Position numbers and translations under genes: made by a program
NCBI GenBank assembly: GCA_028622995.1
Contig: JAJQJQ010000007.1
Location: forward strand, 1,612,001 to 1,676,000
Length of the DNA: 64,000 nucleotides
DNA from: Panagrolaimus kolymaensis
Taxonomy: Eukaryota; Nematoda; Chromadorea; Rhabditida; Panagrolaimidae
Direction: 5' to 3'
The notes under the pieces: model-generated
What the model was told of the DNA's origin: nothing
The model's database searches: none
The model's input: only the letters and a program-made list of their open reading frames with translations
Shown here: positions 51,901-64,000 of the stretch, piece by piece
Layout: the number at the start of each line of letters is the position of its first letter
Position numbering within the stretch: position 1 is the stretch's first letter

Positions 51901-54623
51901 TCCTCTTCTTCATCTTCAATTTGGCTTGTAGTTGGAGAATTTGTTTCATCTTCATTTGGTCGAAACAAAGCTTTCAATCTTCGACGACGAGCTCGTTCTT
52001 CTCGAGCCATATTTCTTGTAGTCATGGAACCCGTGGAATTCATTCTATTATTATAATAATCAATGCTGGATGAACTCGAAGTTCTTGAATATAATGACAA
52101 TGGCGGTGGTGGATGCCTTCGATGAGATGGCAAAGAAGATTTTGAACGAATTTTTGCTGCACTTGCGATCGTTCGTCGAGACCAAATTGGGACTCGGCCC
52201 ATATAATTTCTATCCCAAAATCCCGACGTTTTTGCTATTCCTGTTTCAGACGATGGTGATTGGGAGGTTTCAGGAATAAATTCAAAGCTTGCAGAATATG
52301 TAATTGTTGCTATACTTGAACCTTCACTAACTTCTTCTGAATCCGAAGAGGAATTTGATACCGTTGATGAACGCGTTGGATAAACACGTGGCGATGAAAA
52401 CCCTTTAAAACTAAAAGTTAATAACCACGAAACAAAGATGCTAAAATACCAGTCTTTAAAACAACAGTAACACGTTTTTCGTTTTTCTTTTTGGATTCTT
52501 TAAAAGTTGAAGAATGTTTTGATGGAAAAGACATTTCTCATAAAACTTTGGCTTTCACCTTCAACCATTGACATCGCCGCTGCTACCACCAACATCGTCG
52601 AACGTTTTTCTTCTTTTTATTGTTTCTTAAATTTGAAAAAAAGCTATAATATCAACCATAAAAATGGCTTTCAAAATTGTGTTCCACTTTCTCAAGAAAG
52701 GAAAGTGTTCAGCTTCAACGGACACAATCAATTGGTGCAAAAACAAAGCAGCGTCTTGAAGTTAAAGTCCAGAACTTTATAACTTTATGGGTTTTCCACA
52801 ATTTAAAAAACTTCAAATTCAAAGTTTGTTGTTCGTGGAGGAGGAGATGTTGTTGAACAATGAAATTTTTCAAATTTTAAGATTTTTGAATAAAAAAAAG
52901 TGACCATTTTGCAATTCTTTTTTTCTCTTGGACCACTATTTTGTTTTTGGCACTCCATTTTCTTGTTGTTGGTGGTTGGAGTCGTAAAGTCAAGTTGCTG
53001 GAATAATGGGCCCTTGCCTCCTGCTACTGCTTGCTGTTCCTTCAAAAAATATACATATACCTTTGGTTGAATGCAGGCATTTTCTTATGAATACAAAGAA
53101 TGAGACCGGAAGTTGTTTGAAAAAAATAAAACGTTGTTCAAAGAAGACTGCATACTTTTTATTTGAGAGAAGGGGGAGACAGGAAGAGTAAAGAAAAGGG
53201 ATATTATAAGAAGAAAAAAGTAAAGAAGATATGTAAAAAAAGGATGAAAATAAAAGGAATTTATAAAAGATTCAAAGAAATAAAATAATGGAAGAAAAAG
53301 CCTACCTATCATAAAGTCGTCGACGATCTTCGGGTTTCTTTTGTCTCGCTGATAGCCGTGGCTCGGGTTCTTTAGCCAAATTTAAATAACTAACACGATC
53401 CGAGAAATCCACATCAATCTATAAAAGGTTCAAATTAGACATCAGAACACTTTTTGAACTGTTAAAAAGAAATATTATAAAATTATCGAGAGCCCTGTGA
53501 CAAATATGATGCCTTTAAATTAATTTGAAATTAATTAGTCTTCAAACTTACATCATCAAAACTCATTTTAAAGTAATCTAATTCTCGTCTATCTCCCTTT
53601 CTTTCTTTTATTTCACCAAGTTGTTGAACTTCAATCACAACTCCAGCTTTTCCCAATTCGTTATTTAATTCTTTAATTTCTTCGTCAGCAATCCTTGAAG
53701 ACGTTACCGAAGGTTCGTCAGAATCTTTAAAAATAAATTGCCGTTTGATGGATTTCCCTGATACTGGTCGATAAGATGTTGGAGGTCTATATGATGAACC
53801 TGCCGATGAAATAGTTGATGGTACAATAACTTCGTCAACAAATGTGACAACACGTCGACGGAGTGGCTGCTAAAAAAAATATAACAAAGCAGTTTTAAAA
53901 ATAAAGGTTAAAATTTCAAAGTTTATTAGTAGCAGAAAAATTAATAGCAACCGATAAAAATGTAACTAAGGAGCGATTATTGTTACAACAACCAAAGTTT
54001 TTACTCTTTATTGTTTTTGTTTATAAACATTTTCTTCTTCTTCGAGTCTCGAATGTATCCGTTCATCATTCACAAAACAACTACACGAAATAAAAAGCAA
54101 TTTTGGTTGCTCATTTTCATGAAACGTTCACCTTCATTCGAATATTTGCAATTTGCCGGAAGTCTTTTTTCTTTTTTGTTTGGGTCGCAAAAAAGACACA
54201 AAATTATATCCAAAAATATCTGCTTTTTTATTATTTGGTGTGTTAGGCTACACGGTTACATACTTCTTTATGAACTTTTATTACTTCATTCTTAGTAATT
54301 AGTTCAGGCCTTTTATATGCTCCATGAATTTTATAAAATACAAGGCTCTAATTTTCACATCGATAAAAGCAGATCGTGTTGTACCAAAACAATGAGGCTA
54401 CAGTAGTAAATTGAAAAGTTTACAAGAATAAACCAAAAAAATATATTTGATTAATCAGAATTCCAAAAAAGGTTTTAAAAATTTAAATAAATTAATCGTA
54501 ATGAGTAAACGCTTTGAAACAAAAAATGGAAGATTTTGACAACTTATTCTTTCTTCTGTTAATTTAATTATCTCATCTCGAATGTGTATTAAGAAAACTT
54601 ACAGGCTGATAATTTATCGACAT
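48934..54623 (-). CDS. TWNK: Mitochondrial replicative helicase Twinkle, with long N-terminal extension (908 aa model)
   Basis: Hexameric 5'-3' DNA helicase of the mtDNA replisome, related to phage T7 gp4. Exons: 54623-54603, 53869-53552, 53418-53306, 52410-51853, 51478-51250, 51205-51015, 50969-50694, 50642-50465, 50406-50198, 49867-49814, 49719-49587, 49531-49406, 49354-49271, 49226-49101, 49044-48934; every junction is in phase. Residues 414 on match Twinkle: degenerate TOPRIM region (VIITTNERDALAVYAATGG), linker, Walker A GGTGTGKT at 652-659, Walker B HVVIDNLQFL, HPRK, and IQEADNVLAIQ, in the family order. Residues 1-395 are Ser/Arg/Glu-rich, unlike known Twinkle, and do not start like a typical mitochondrial presequence. 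An internal ATG at 51438 would give a 558-aa protein near usual core size. Extension, fusion or two overlapping transcripts are all possible. Confidence 0.85.
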
Positions 54624-54634
54624 TCAGTCGACAT
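54614..54634 (-). promoter_or_regulatory. Short upstream ORF overlapping the helicase-gene start
   Basis: An ATG at 54634, eleven bases before the proposed start, opens a seven-codon frame (six residues plus stop) that ends inside the first coding exon in another frame. If both lie in the mRNA it would lower initiation at 54623. It also leaves open that translation normally starts elsewhere. Confidence 0.35.
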
Positions 54635-55387
54635 CAAGTTAGGATTACAATAATCAATGAAAGATTGATACATAGGTTTGAATAAAAATATATGGAGGAA
54701 GAAAAAAATATCAACAGTAAAGCAAGCTTGCTTCTTCCAAACTTGCTAAAAAAAAATTATAATAATCATTTTTACTTTTTTTTTTCTCATGTGTTCTCAT
54801 ATTCTTTGAGAACAAAAAAGGTTATTGAGAAAAGTGTGAATAAAAATGCTTGAAAAGAGATTCCGGTTCCAAGATTTTTGAAGAAGAAAAAAGTGAAAAA
54901 AAGAACGTAAAAATAACATTATTGAAACTAAAAAATTGTATAGGTTGCTTTTGCAAAAAAAAAGAGAAGAAAACATAATACAAAAAGGTTCTGTCTCATC
55001 AATTTGAAAAGTTTGTTATGGAATCGAGATAAAAAGTTTTTTGCAAGTTCAAAATTAAAGCAGCATAGCATCCGATATTTTACAAAAGGGTTTTAGCACC
55101 AATTGAAGTAACTCAAAAAAATTTACCACACCAATGTTGCAGTCGTGCATTCACTTTTAAATCGGGTTTATTACTTACCACAATTGTTATTTACGACATA
55201 CTCATGATTCGTTTTGTAGCTTTACGTTTTACTCAGTCTAATCGATTAAAAGAATGTATGCAAATTTTCTTTGTTTTTTTTCTCAAGTCTTGGAAAATTT
55301 TTTGTGAAGTTTGTAAAAATCGCAACAAATTTTCTTTAAATTTTGTCATTGTTTCAATAATTAATACATAACTATATACCTGTGAAG
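54624..55387. promoter_or_regulatory. Divergent intergenic region
   Basis: Lies between the helicase gene (-) and a small membrane-protein gene (+). No coding sequence recognised; shared or back-to-back promoters are expected here. Confidence 0.4.
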
Positions 55388-55915
55388 ATGAAGCACATAT
55401 TTTATTTTTATTTATGGATTATGGTATCAAACTTGTTAATGAATTTTGTAATGGCAGAACCTCCTCCTCCTTCTGAAGTGTATGTTTTATCCTTTTTTAT
55501 CTACCTAAACTTAATTTATCTTCTTTTTTTATAGACAAACTCGTCTTGAAACTGTTGGAATTATGTATCCTATTTCTCTTAAAGTTGGTGAAGCAGGTAT
55601 ATTCATTCATTTTTCAATTATCTCGTTTACAATGCTCAAACCTTTTAGTGCTTCCTACGAAATACAAAAATTGCACCCAAATTGGAATGGGAGAAGAAGA
55701 ACATGTTGGTAAATATAAAATATGTAAAGCTATTGAATCATGTATGCTTTTCTTTAAATCTTCCTAATCATTCATTTCTTGTTTTAGTTCCTCTCAAATT
55801 ATTGGATAAAATCTTTATTTCAATTGGTGGTCTCTTCTTTGCTGCTGGAATTGTGCTAACCTCAATTGGACTTTTCAAACTTGGCCATCGAATTGGAAAG
55901 AATTCAGCAAAATGA
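55388..55915 (+). CDS. Small single-pass membrane protein, 113 aa
   Basis: Exons 55388-55479, 55535-55596, 55649-55708 and 55788-55915, in phase. The N-terminus MKHIFYFYLWIMVSNLLMNF and the following VMA form a signal peptide. A short hydrophilic stretch has one Cys (KYKNCTQIG, with an N-x-T sequon) and PPPPSE after the cleavage point. A hydrophobic helix IFISIGGLFFAAGIVLTSIG with Gly/Ala small-residue spacing lies near residues 79-100, then a short basic tail KLGHRIGKNSAK. Type I topology is expected. Not recognised as a known family. It meets the next gene tail to tail, with 57 bases between stop codons. Confidence 0.78.
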
Positions 55916-55972
55916 TGATATAATATTTATTTTTAATGTGTTAAAATTTTAGAGAAATAAAGCTAATATCTT

Positions 55973-56965
55973 TTAAATTTTGCCTAAATCAACATCCTTT
56001 GGTTTTAATGTCTTACGATGAAATTTTGGATCAACATCTTTTCTTCCTGGGCATTGATCAGTGTGGCAACATGAATTGGTGTTACAATGCAACAAATAAA
56101 CATAATGAAAAAATATATTCCAATTTACGTACGCAATGAGAAAAAAATCAATTGAAAATAATAAAACCACGAACAACACAGCAAGTTGAAAATCTGAAAG
56201 AAAATCATGGCTTTGTAATCGATGAATGAAAAGAGAAAAAAACTTACCAACCATGTTAGTTTCGCATACACTTTTTAATAAAATATAAGCTGGGAGATGA
56301 GGATTAAATACCAAAACACAAAATGTTATGATTGTTAATAATCGAAATATTGCTTCAATAAACTTAAAATGCTTTTATTTAGTGGAAATCATTTGACAAA
56401 AGTCATAGAAAGCAATCGTGGAAGAAAAAACTTACAGAAAAAATTAAAAATGGAATCATTTTACGATGATTTTTTTTATTTATTGCAAATCTTAATAATA
56501 CTGAAAATGGTACTTTTATTGCCATTAATGGTAGGAAATAATACATTCCAAGAACAGCAAAAAATATAATGGATATGAAATTAAAAAATATTGATATGTA
56601 TGGAAATGCTATGGAAGCTTTCTGAAATAAAGAGACACTTTTTTAATGTGGTTTACAATACGTGAGTTTCTCAAAAGTACGTACAGCACATTTTAAATTT
56701 ATTTTGCACAAATTGAATGCAAGAATAACTAACCTCTGTATGTATAGTTCCACATAAAATTTCAAAATCAACATGATGTGGATCAAAATGGCCATGAAGG
56801 TCATGGCCTATTCGACATAAATAACTTTTAGGCTTCACTGGAGGAAACTAAAAACTGGCAAGGATAAAATCAAAAATAACAAAAAGTTTAAACCTGTTGA
56901 AGGCTATCCAATAACTGCAAATCTCTCACAAACTGACGATTCTCTGCACACTCTTCAGATGGCAT
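55973..56965 (-). CDS. Orphan multi-pass membrane protein, 235 aa
   Basis: Exons 56965-56894, 56847-56734, 56621-56436, 56362-56248, 56193-55973, phases consistent. A soluble N-terminus of about 60 residues contains Cys and His (SYLCRIGHDLHGHFDPHHVD and ILCGTIH), spaced as if to bind metal, though no known motif fits. Four hydrophobic segments follow: about residues 68-92, 105-125 (weaker), 128-150 and 165-190. The C-terminus has a Cys cluster HCNTNSCCHTDQCPG, then a basic tail. No family is recognised. It overlaps no neighbour but ends 57 bases from the convergent gene, so the 3' UTRs probably overlap. Confidence 0.75.
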
Positions 56966-57706
56966 ACTTTTTTTTTTAAAACTATTTTTGTTTATGTAAT
57001 GTAATCAAAAAAATATTATATTTTTTAAAGTTAATAGCAGTCAAACGTTTGACAAAAGATAAGGGACAATTCCAACGAAAAGAAAAGGCTTCCTCAATGT
57101 GATGACGGCAACGGAAAGATGACAAAATTTTGAAACAAATTTTTGTGATTTGGGTTGTCTTGTCAAAGGGAAAGGAAGCAAAGACTTGCTTAATTACTTT
57201 TTCTTTGTATTTTATGTTCTTTAGAAAGCAAAGGATTTTAGTAAGCTGACACATGGCTTATAAGCTTAGAATCACACATACAATTGATTGAATTTCACTG
57301 CAGTGGTTTTATGCAACTCATGAAGAACCATTATTTCATCATCTGATGGATGTCATATTTTATTAAGAGGTTTTCCAAGTTTAATTATTTTGTTGATTAA
57401 TAATAGAATGTGATAAATGGTAACAAAATTATACATACATAGCTTATCCTAATATTTTATTAGTGGATGGTCTTAACAATTATCGCATAATATTTGTTTA
57501 TTTATAGCGTTGTTGAATAAAAGCAAATACACACTGCTTTATTGCTCACACACATTTGCTTTAAAAAACTGATAAGAAAAAAACGTCGACATTTTCTTTC
57601 TCTCTCTTTTAGCATTGAAAAACCATTCACTTTTAACGTTTTAAATTGATTTTCTTTTTTTTAAATTTAAACGTTTTATAGTTCTCTCAAGTTTCACCAT
57701 TTCAAA
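56966..57706. promoter_or_regulatory. Divergent intergenic region
   Basis: Between the 235-aa membrane-protein gene (-) and the Hsp70-like gene (+). No coding sequence or named element recognised. Confidence 0.4.
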
Positions 57707-59573
57707 ATGGTTGCTGGTTCATTGGCTATCGACCTAATTGCAAGAAAATATGCTTTTAGTTCTCAACGAAGTTACAGCTTTACGGAAGGTTTCTTTATTG
57801 ATCATTCTTTATGGATTTAATAAATCTTATTAATTTTAGGAGAAACTCGATTTACAGAAGATTTATTTGCGTCACTTGCTTTGGAAATACAAGTAAATAT
57901 TCGCGAAGATATCGGACAAACAGTTATTATCGCTCCATCGACATTAACTCGAGATTTAAAGAATTACTTTACTCATAAACTTGATGAAATTGGAATCATC
58001 AACATTCATTTTATTCGGATTGAAACAGCTTACATTATTGGCGCGCTTGAGTATGCAAGAGTTATGGTAAATGACGATCAAAATATTGCCATATTTTATC
58101 GAAATGAAAACCGCTTTATTGGAGATCAATGGAAGAAAAATGGGAGCGTCATTTCTTTTGAAAAAAGAATTTGTTATTCATCCAACGAAACAGGACTTCA
58201 AATTGCTTTGAATCAAGCCCCAAATCATATTCTTGTGAGCTCTGAAATTCAAAATGCTCAAAAATGTTTACCAAATATTCGATTCCAAGTGTTTCAAGAA
58301 AATGATACTTTCTTGATTGATGCAGCTCTTATTTATGCTCGAATTATTTTCGGAGATAAAACCTTAAAACCATTTTATGCTCAAGATATTGGTGATATTC
58401 AAATTGCTCCACCTCGAACTGGTGCTTCCAAACAAACTTCTTCAGGTACAATAAAACGATCACCCGATATTGTAATTGGTATAAGTATTGGATCTGATAC
58501 TTACTCAGTTGCAAAATATGAAAAAGGAAAAGCAGAAATTATTAAAAATCCTAACAATGAAGAAACTACAAAATGCATCGTTGCCGCCAAAGATGGACAA
58601 CTTTTTGTTGGAGGAAATCAAACCGATGCTGTTTTACTCGAACGTAGGATTTTAGTTTATCTAAAAATCGTGGTTATATATAAACATTATTTTACACGTC
58701 AGCTAGCCGTACCTTTCTATTGACAGTCATCAAAAAAATATATTTGCCACACATTTCTTTTTTTCAGATTGCATCGATCTTCTTGGAGCAATGTCAATAA
58801 AAACTAAAGAGCCATTCACAAAATTAAATTTGTCTATTAATGATGACGCTCCGTATACCAAAGTTTGTTATAACGCAAATGGAAGAGTAATTAACGCTGA
58901 AAGGGCAGCAGCAGAAATTTTAAGATCAATCAAAGCTATGATCAGCAATATTCAAGCTGACATTGTTTTTGCACTTTCACCTGAAATTAAAAACAACCCT
59001 GAAAAGTGGAATGTTTTCCTTCGACTTGCAAAAGAAGCAGGATTGGAACATTCTAAAATTGTTGATAATTCTCTTGCTTTATGTCTTGGTGGATCACAAG
59101 GACACGAGAAAAAAGACAATGAAACGTTTATTGGAATTAATGTTTCTGACAAAAAAGTGGATGCAATTTTATTTCAATTTGTTGGAAATGAAATTGATTC
59201 ATTTAAAGAAGCTTCCAGAACTTTGCCACCACATAATCCAAATAATAAGTAAGTTTATTTATTATTGGTTGATGAGTGTAAATAGCGCCATTTTCCCATT
59301 AAAGAATTTATATGAAACAAAGAGTTTTTCAGTGAATTTGTAGCCGAACTTCGCGAGCATCTTCTTGTTATTGCTAAAACTGCTTTTGATGTTTTAAAAA
59401 GTTTAAATATTGAACGCACCGATGTTAGTACAGTTTTACTCAATTACACTGGTAAATTTCGTGAAACTACAAAAGAATTTCTTCAACGAATGTTTATGGA
59501 TAAACAAATTATTGAACTTCAAAATTCTCGAAGTCTTACAGCTTTGGGCGCAGCAATTTATGGAGCTATTTAA
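57707..59573 (+). CDS. Degenerate, internally duplicated Hsp70-like (actin-fold) protein, 535 aa
   Basis: Exons 57707-57788, 57840-58643, 58768-59248, 59333-59573, in phase. Two Hsp70 nucleotide-binding-domain-like modules lie in tandem. Module A (about residues 30-225) lacks the N-terminal phosphate loop and starts where Hsp70 has its 'VPAYF' strand: QTVIIAPSTLTRDLKNYF, then IHFIRIETAYIIGALEYA in place of the NEPTAAA segment. Module B (about 240-535) starts PDIVIGISIGSDTYSVA, parallel to Hsp70 GIDLGTT, continues KAEIIKNPNNEETTKCIVA and FVGGNQ, and ends SLTALGAAIYGAI like the AVA-GAA-QA end of the domain. The catalytic Asp of the first loop is replaced by Ser, and no substrate-binding domain follows. 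ATP hydrolysis and chaperone activity are therefore doubtful; a regulatory or co-chaperone role is inference. No signal peptide or membrane segment is seen. Confidence 0.75.
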
Positions 59574-59798
59574 AAAAAGAGGAGTGTTGAAACATCTTTT
59601 GGCAGTTGGAGTTTATTCGTGAAATATTTTATTTTAATGTTTTTGATTAAATTTATTGATTTTTTTGTACAGTAATTAAAAGAGGAATACATAATTATTT
59701 TCATCGAAAACCAAGTTTAACAATGTAACAAATAAAGAAAAACAAACAAAAAACAGCTTCGAATTTAGCAACAAAAAATCAAGGAAAGCTATATGATG

Positions 59799-62585
59799 CT
59801 ATCGCATTCCATGCCTGATATTATTTGTTTGGATTGCATAATTTGTAGCTGCCATAATCGGATATGAATGTTGTTGTTGTTTTCCATAATTATCAAAGTG
59901 TTGAATTTGTGGATGATGAAATTGATGTTGTTGTTGGTGAGGTTGTGGCTGATGAGGATGATGGTGGTTTTGATAAATTAAGGATGGTTGTAAAAGGCGT
60001 TTATCACGAATTTCAAGATGTGGCAAAGTCCAGGAAAAACGATTTTCATATTGAAATTTTAATTCTGGTGTTGAATCTCGCCAAACTTGCCAACTATATT
60101 TGGCTCCCGTGGCTACGCATCTTTCATCCAAATAATTTTGACGTCGTTGACGACATTTTCGACATGTTGAAGCAATGGATGCCGTGTCATCTTCAAGCTG
60201 ATGTTGGGGTAATGGTGCGGTTTTGGACTAAAAAGTTAAAAGTTTTATAACAAAATATGTTATAATTGTTTTAATATTATTTGGTCCTAAATTTACAGTG
60301 TACTAGTTTTGAAGAAAAAAAATATTTCAGTCAAAAAAAAATATCTTTAAGATGGCCATTTTTATTTTTAAGTTATAAAAACTTACATCACTAACGCTTT
60401 CAGCGTAAGGTTGAGTAACAGGAATGGTTGATAAACTATGCTGTGGATCCAAACTAAAACTTTTTTCGTTCATTCTTTTGAACACTGAACTTAAGTCAAT
60501 GACTCACGTGTTTACAACACTCATAGACGCCGATTTCGATAATTTTCTTTCACGTCCAACTAATTTTTCATTGCAAATGATTGGATTTTCATTGTCGCTG
60601 AAACTTTCTTCTTTTTCTTTATTGTTAGAAGCTTTTGTTGTTGTTTCACGTTGCCGACATTGTGAACATCGTGGATCATCCAAATTGAGACTTTGCAAAG
60701 ATTCATACAAAGTTTTTGTTTCATTTTTTGGATTTTCACTAATTCGTTTTAATATATTTAAAAGTAAATCATAATCTGGTTCTTCTGTGAATGGTATCTT
60801 TTTACAATATGTCATCCATTCAGCCATTGATGGGCAGATATCGCTCCAACATGCTTGCTCTTTCATATTTCGAATTTTAATATACATTTGATGTTTCGTA
60901 GAATATGCGTTCCGAACTTTTAGCTTTTTCCATGGCAATGAACCATTTATTAGTTCAATTAAAACATATCCAAGACTTTCAACATCATCTCGACGACTCA
61001 ATTCTGCATTTTTATGACTATTCAAACTTGCATATTTTGCAGTTCCAACAAAATTTCTCCCTTTTCGAAATGGAATATGTTTCAAATTTCGGCCATCCCG
61101 ATATCGATATCTTCTTGCAAGGCCAAAATCAATCAAACAACATATTATTTCTTTATCTCCTAATCCCATTAAAAAGTTTTCAGGTTTAATGTCTCTATGG
61201 ATAAAACCTCGTTGATGCAAATGTTTGATACGACGAATCATTTGTTCTCCAAGGGATATAACCGTTTGTAAACCAAATTTTCTTTCACAAAAATTAAATA
61301 ACAATGAAATGGGTGGTCCAAGAAGTTCCATAACCAAAACATTATGGCCAAATTGATTTCCAAACCAATAAACTCTTGGAAAGCCTTCAATTTTAACGCA
61401 GCCATCATCATATAAAGCAGATTTATAAACTTCAAATTCATATTTTAAATGATCATCTTTGGAAGCTAAAAATGTTTCTTCATTTTTATGAAAAGAAAAG
61501 TATGCAATTCAAACCAGCATCAAATTTAACTGCAACTCTTTCATTATTTTTCTGCAAATCTTCTGCAACAAAAATAGTTCCATATGATCCTGAATCAATA
61601 TTTTGAACAATTCGATATCTAAAAAACTAACAGTATTTAAAATCAATAATATGAAAATTCTTCAAACCTTTCATTAACAATTAATCCAATTTTATTATGA
61701 ATCATGGTTCGTTGTTCCCAAGCCACAACGGCATTATTCCAACAATCTCCTGGCTCATTAGGAACTGATGCATGCGGATTTTGATTTGAAGGTCTTTGAT
61801 CTCTTTCAATTGGAGCACGTTTAAGTGTTTGAATTTGTTGAGGTGATGGGGTCCATGGAGGTTGAGGTGGTAGAGGCATAATATTTTGATGTGGAAGTGG
61901 AAGTGGTGGTGGATGCGTATGATATGAATAATCATAATTATTCCAAGGTGGTATTGGATGATGATGGTTTGGTGGTTGTTGCATATAAAATTGAGCTGGA
62001 AAAGAAATTAATTGCTTTTGTGTTAAACTTCATCCTTCCAGGTTGCCTAGTAAATGTTTCAAATTCTCTTTTTTCCCATGATTAACGGGTTTGAGTAAAA
62101 CTTGACAAAAGATTGATAGCAATCATTTTAATTGTCGCATCAATCAATGACCGCCATCACGAGGAGAAAAAGAAAGAAAATTCAAAGAAACAAATTTATT
62201 TAATAAAAAAAGCCTTCAAGAGAAGTAAGAAAAAAGGCAACCTAACCTCAAAAGAAAAAGAAAACAAACCTTGAGGTAAAAAATTTCGTGGCTGTTGAGA
62301 TGCCCAACTCAATGTAATTGGATTAAATGTTTGTGGATAATTTCCACCATTAGTAGTATTTTGCCAATGTCCAATATTCCTTAGTAAATTCCCATAGTGA
62401 TTTGATGGAACTGAATTATATGATGGCAAATTATTAGGCTGCTGCCAAAATGGAGGTGGTAGAGCTGTTGCTGTCATAGATATCGGCCTTGATGGTGGAG
62501 GAGGTCTCGTTGGTGCTGAAGAATTATTGGTATCACGAACGTATGAAGAAGTTGATGGACGTTCGTCGTGAATGGTTGAAGCCAT
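59799..62585 (-). CDS. Casein kinase 1-family protein kinase with long disordered flanks, 733 aa
   Basis: Ser/Thr kinase of the CK1/TTBK group, a class expanded in nematodes. Exons 62585-62270, 61995-61668, 61618-61515, 61465-60508, 60453-60387, 60227-59799, in phase. Residues 1-214 are Pro/Asn/Gln/His-rich. The kinase domain (about 215-500) has a Gly loop IDSGSYGTIFVAE, Lys in VAVKFDA, catalytic HRDIKPENFLMG, DFGLARRY, and the CK1-specific GTAKYASLNSHKNAELSRRDDVES where most kinases have APE. All catalytic residues are present, so it should be active. The C-terminal tail contains RCSQCRQRE and TCRKCRQRRQ, two CxxCRQR sequences about 90 residues apart, then a His/Gln-rich end. CK1 is favoured over TTBK by the SRRDD-ESLGYVL segment. 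The substrate is unknown. Confidence 0.9.

Positions 62586-64000
<1,415 letters not shown>

Noticed and set aside
52423..52535. Possible alternative first exon MSFPSKHSSTFKES... (-) for the Twinkle locus
   Set aside because: Its only usable GT donors leave phase 0 or 1, whereas exon 52410-51853 needs phase 2; joining gives an early stop.
60424..60774. 116-codon plus-strand frame opposite the kinase
   Set aside because: Antisense shadow of the well-supported kinase exon.

Overview
The window looks like nuclear DNA of a small, compact invertebrate, most likely a nematode. It is AT-rich (I judge roughly 30% GC by eye). Genes are cut by many very short introns, often 36-60 bases, with TTTTAG or TTTCAG acceptors and GTAAGT, GTTAGT or GTTTGT donors. 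One same-strand cluster looks like a nematode operon, with acceptor-like AG sites about 10 bases before the ATG of downstream genes. The exact clade cannot be told from this sequence. All gene models below were built by hand by checking splice phase exon by exon; none has transcript support here.

Left part (1-12.6 kb): the right end of a hAT-like element at the window edge, a complete 193-bp hAT-type MITE with an 8-bp target duplication (4851-5043), an AT-hook HMGA-like protein gene (6023-6775), and a multi-exon C2H2 zinc-finger gene on the minus strand (7564-12622) with two apparent alternative first exons.

Desert (12.6-29.8 kb): about 17 kb with no convincing gene. It holds a 987-bp foldback element with a 9-bp target duplication (25988-26974) and some GC-richer islands in AT-rich DNA.

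Gene-dense right part (29.8-64 kb): a secreted papain-family protease; an orphan protein with a weak Kelch-like segment; a minus-strand cluster of Gemin8-like protein, a multi-zinc-finger protein, the ribosome assembly factor RRS1, and an orphan type I membrane protein; an orphan multi-pass membrane protein; an aquaglyceroporin with likely alternative N- and C-termini; the mitochondrial DNA helicase Twinkle, apparently with a long N-terminal extension; two tail-to-tail small membrane proteins; a degenerate, internally duplicated Hsp70-like protein; a casein kinase 1-family kinase with long disordered flanks; and the start of a STEEP1 (CXorf56) homologue running off the right edge.

The genes do not form one pathway. 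Shared expression is suggested only for the 39.8-34.9 kb cluster, whose best-recognised members act in RNP biology (Gemin8 in snRNP assembly, RRS1 in 60S ribosome assembly). The most unusual items are the Twinkle N-terminal extension, the tandem Hsp70-like protein, the foldback element and the alternative termini of the aquaporin.
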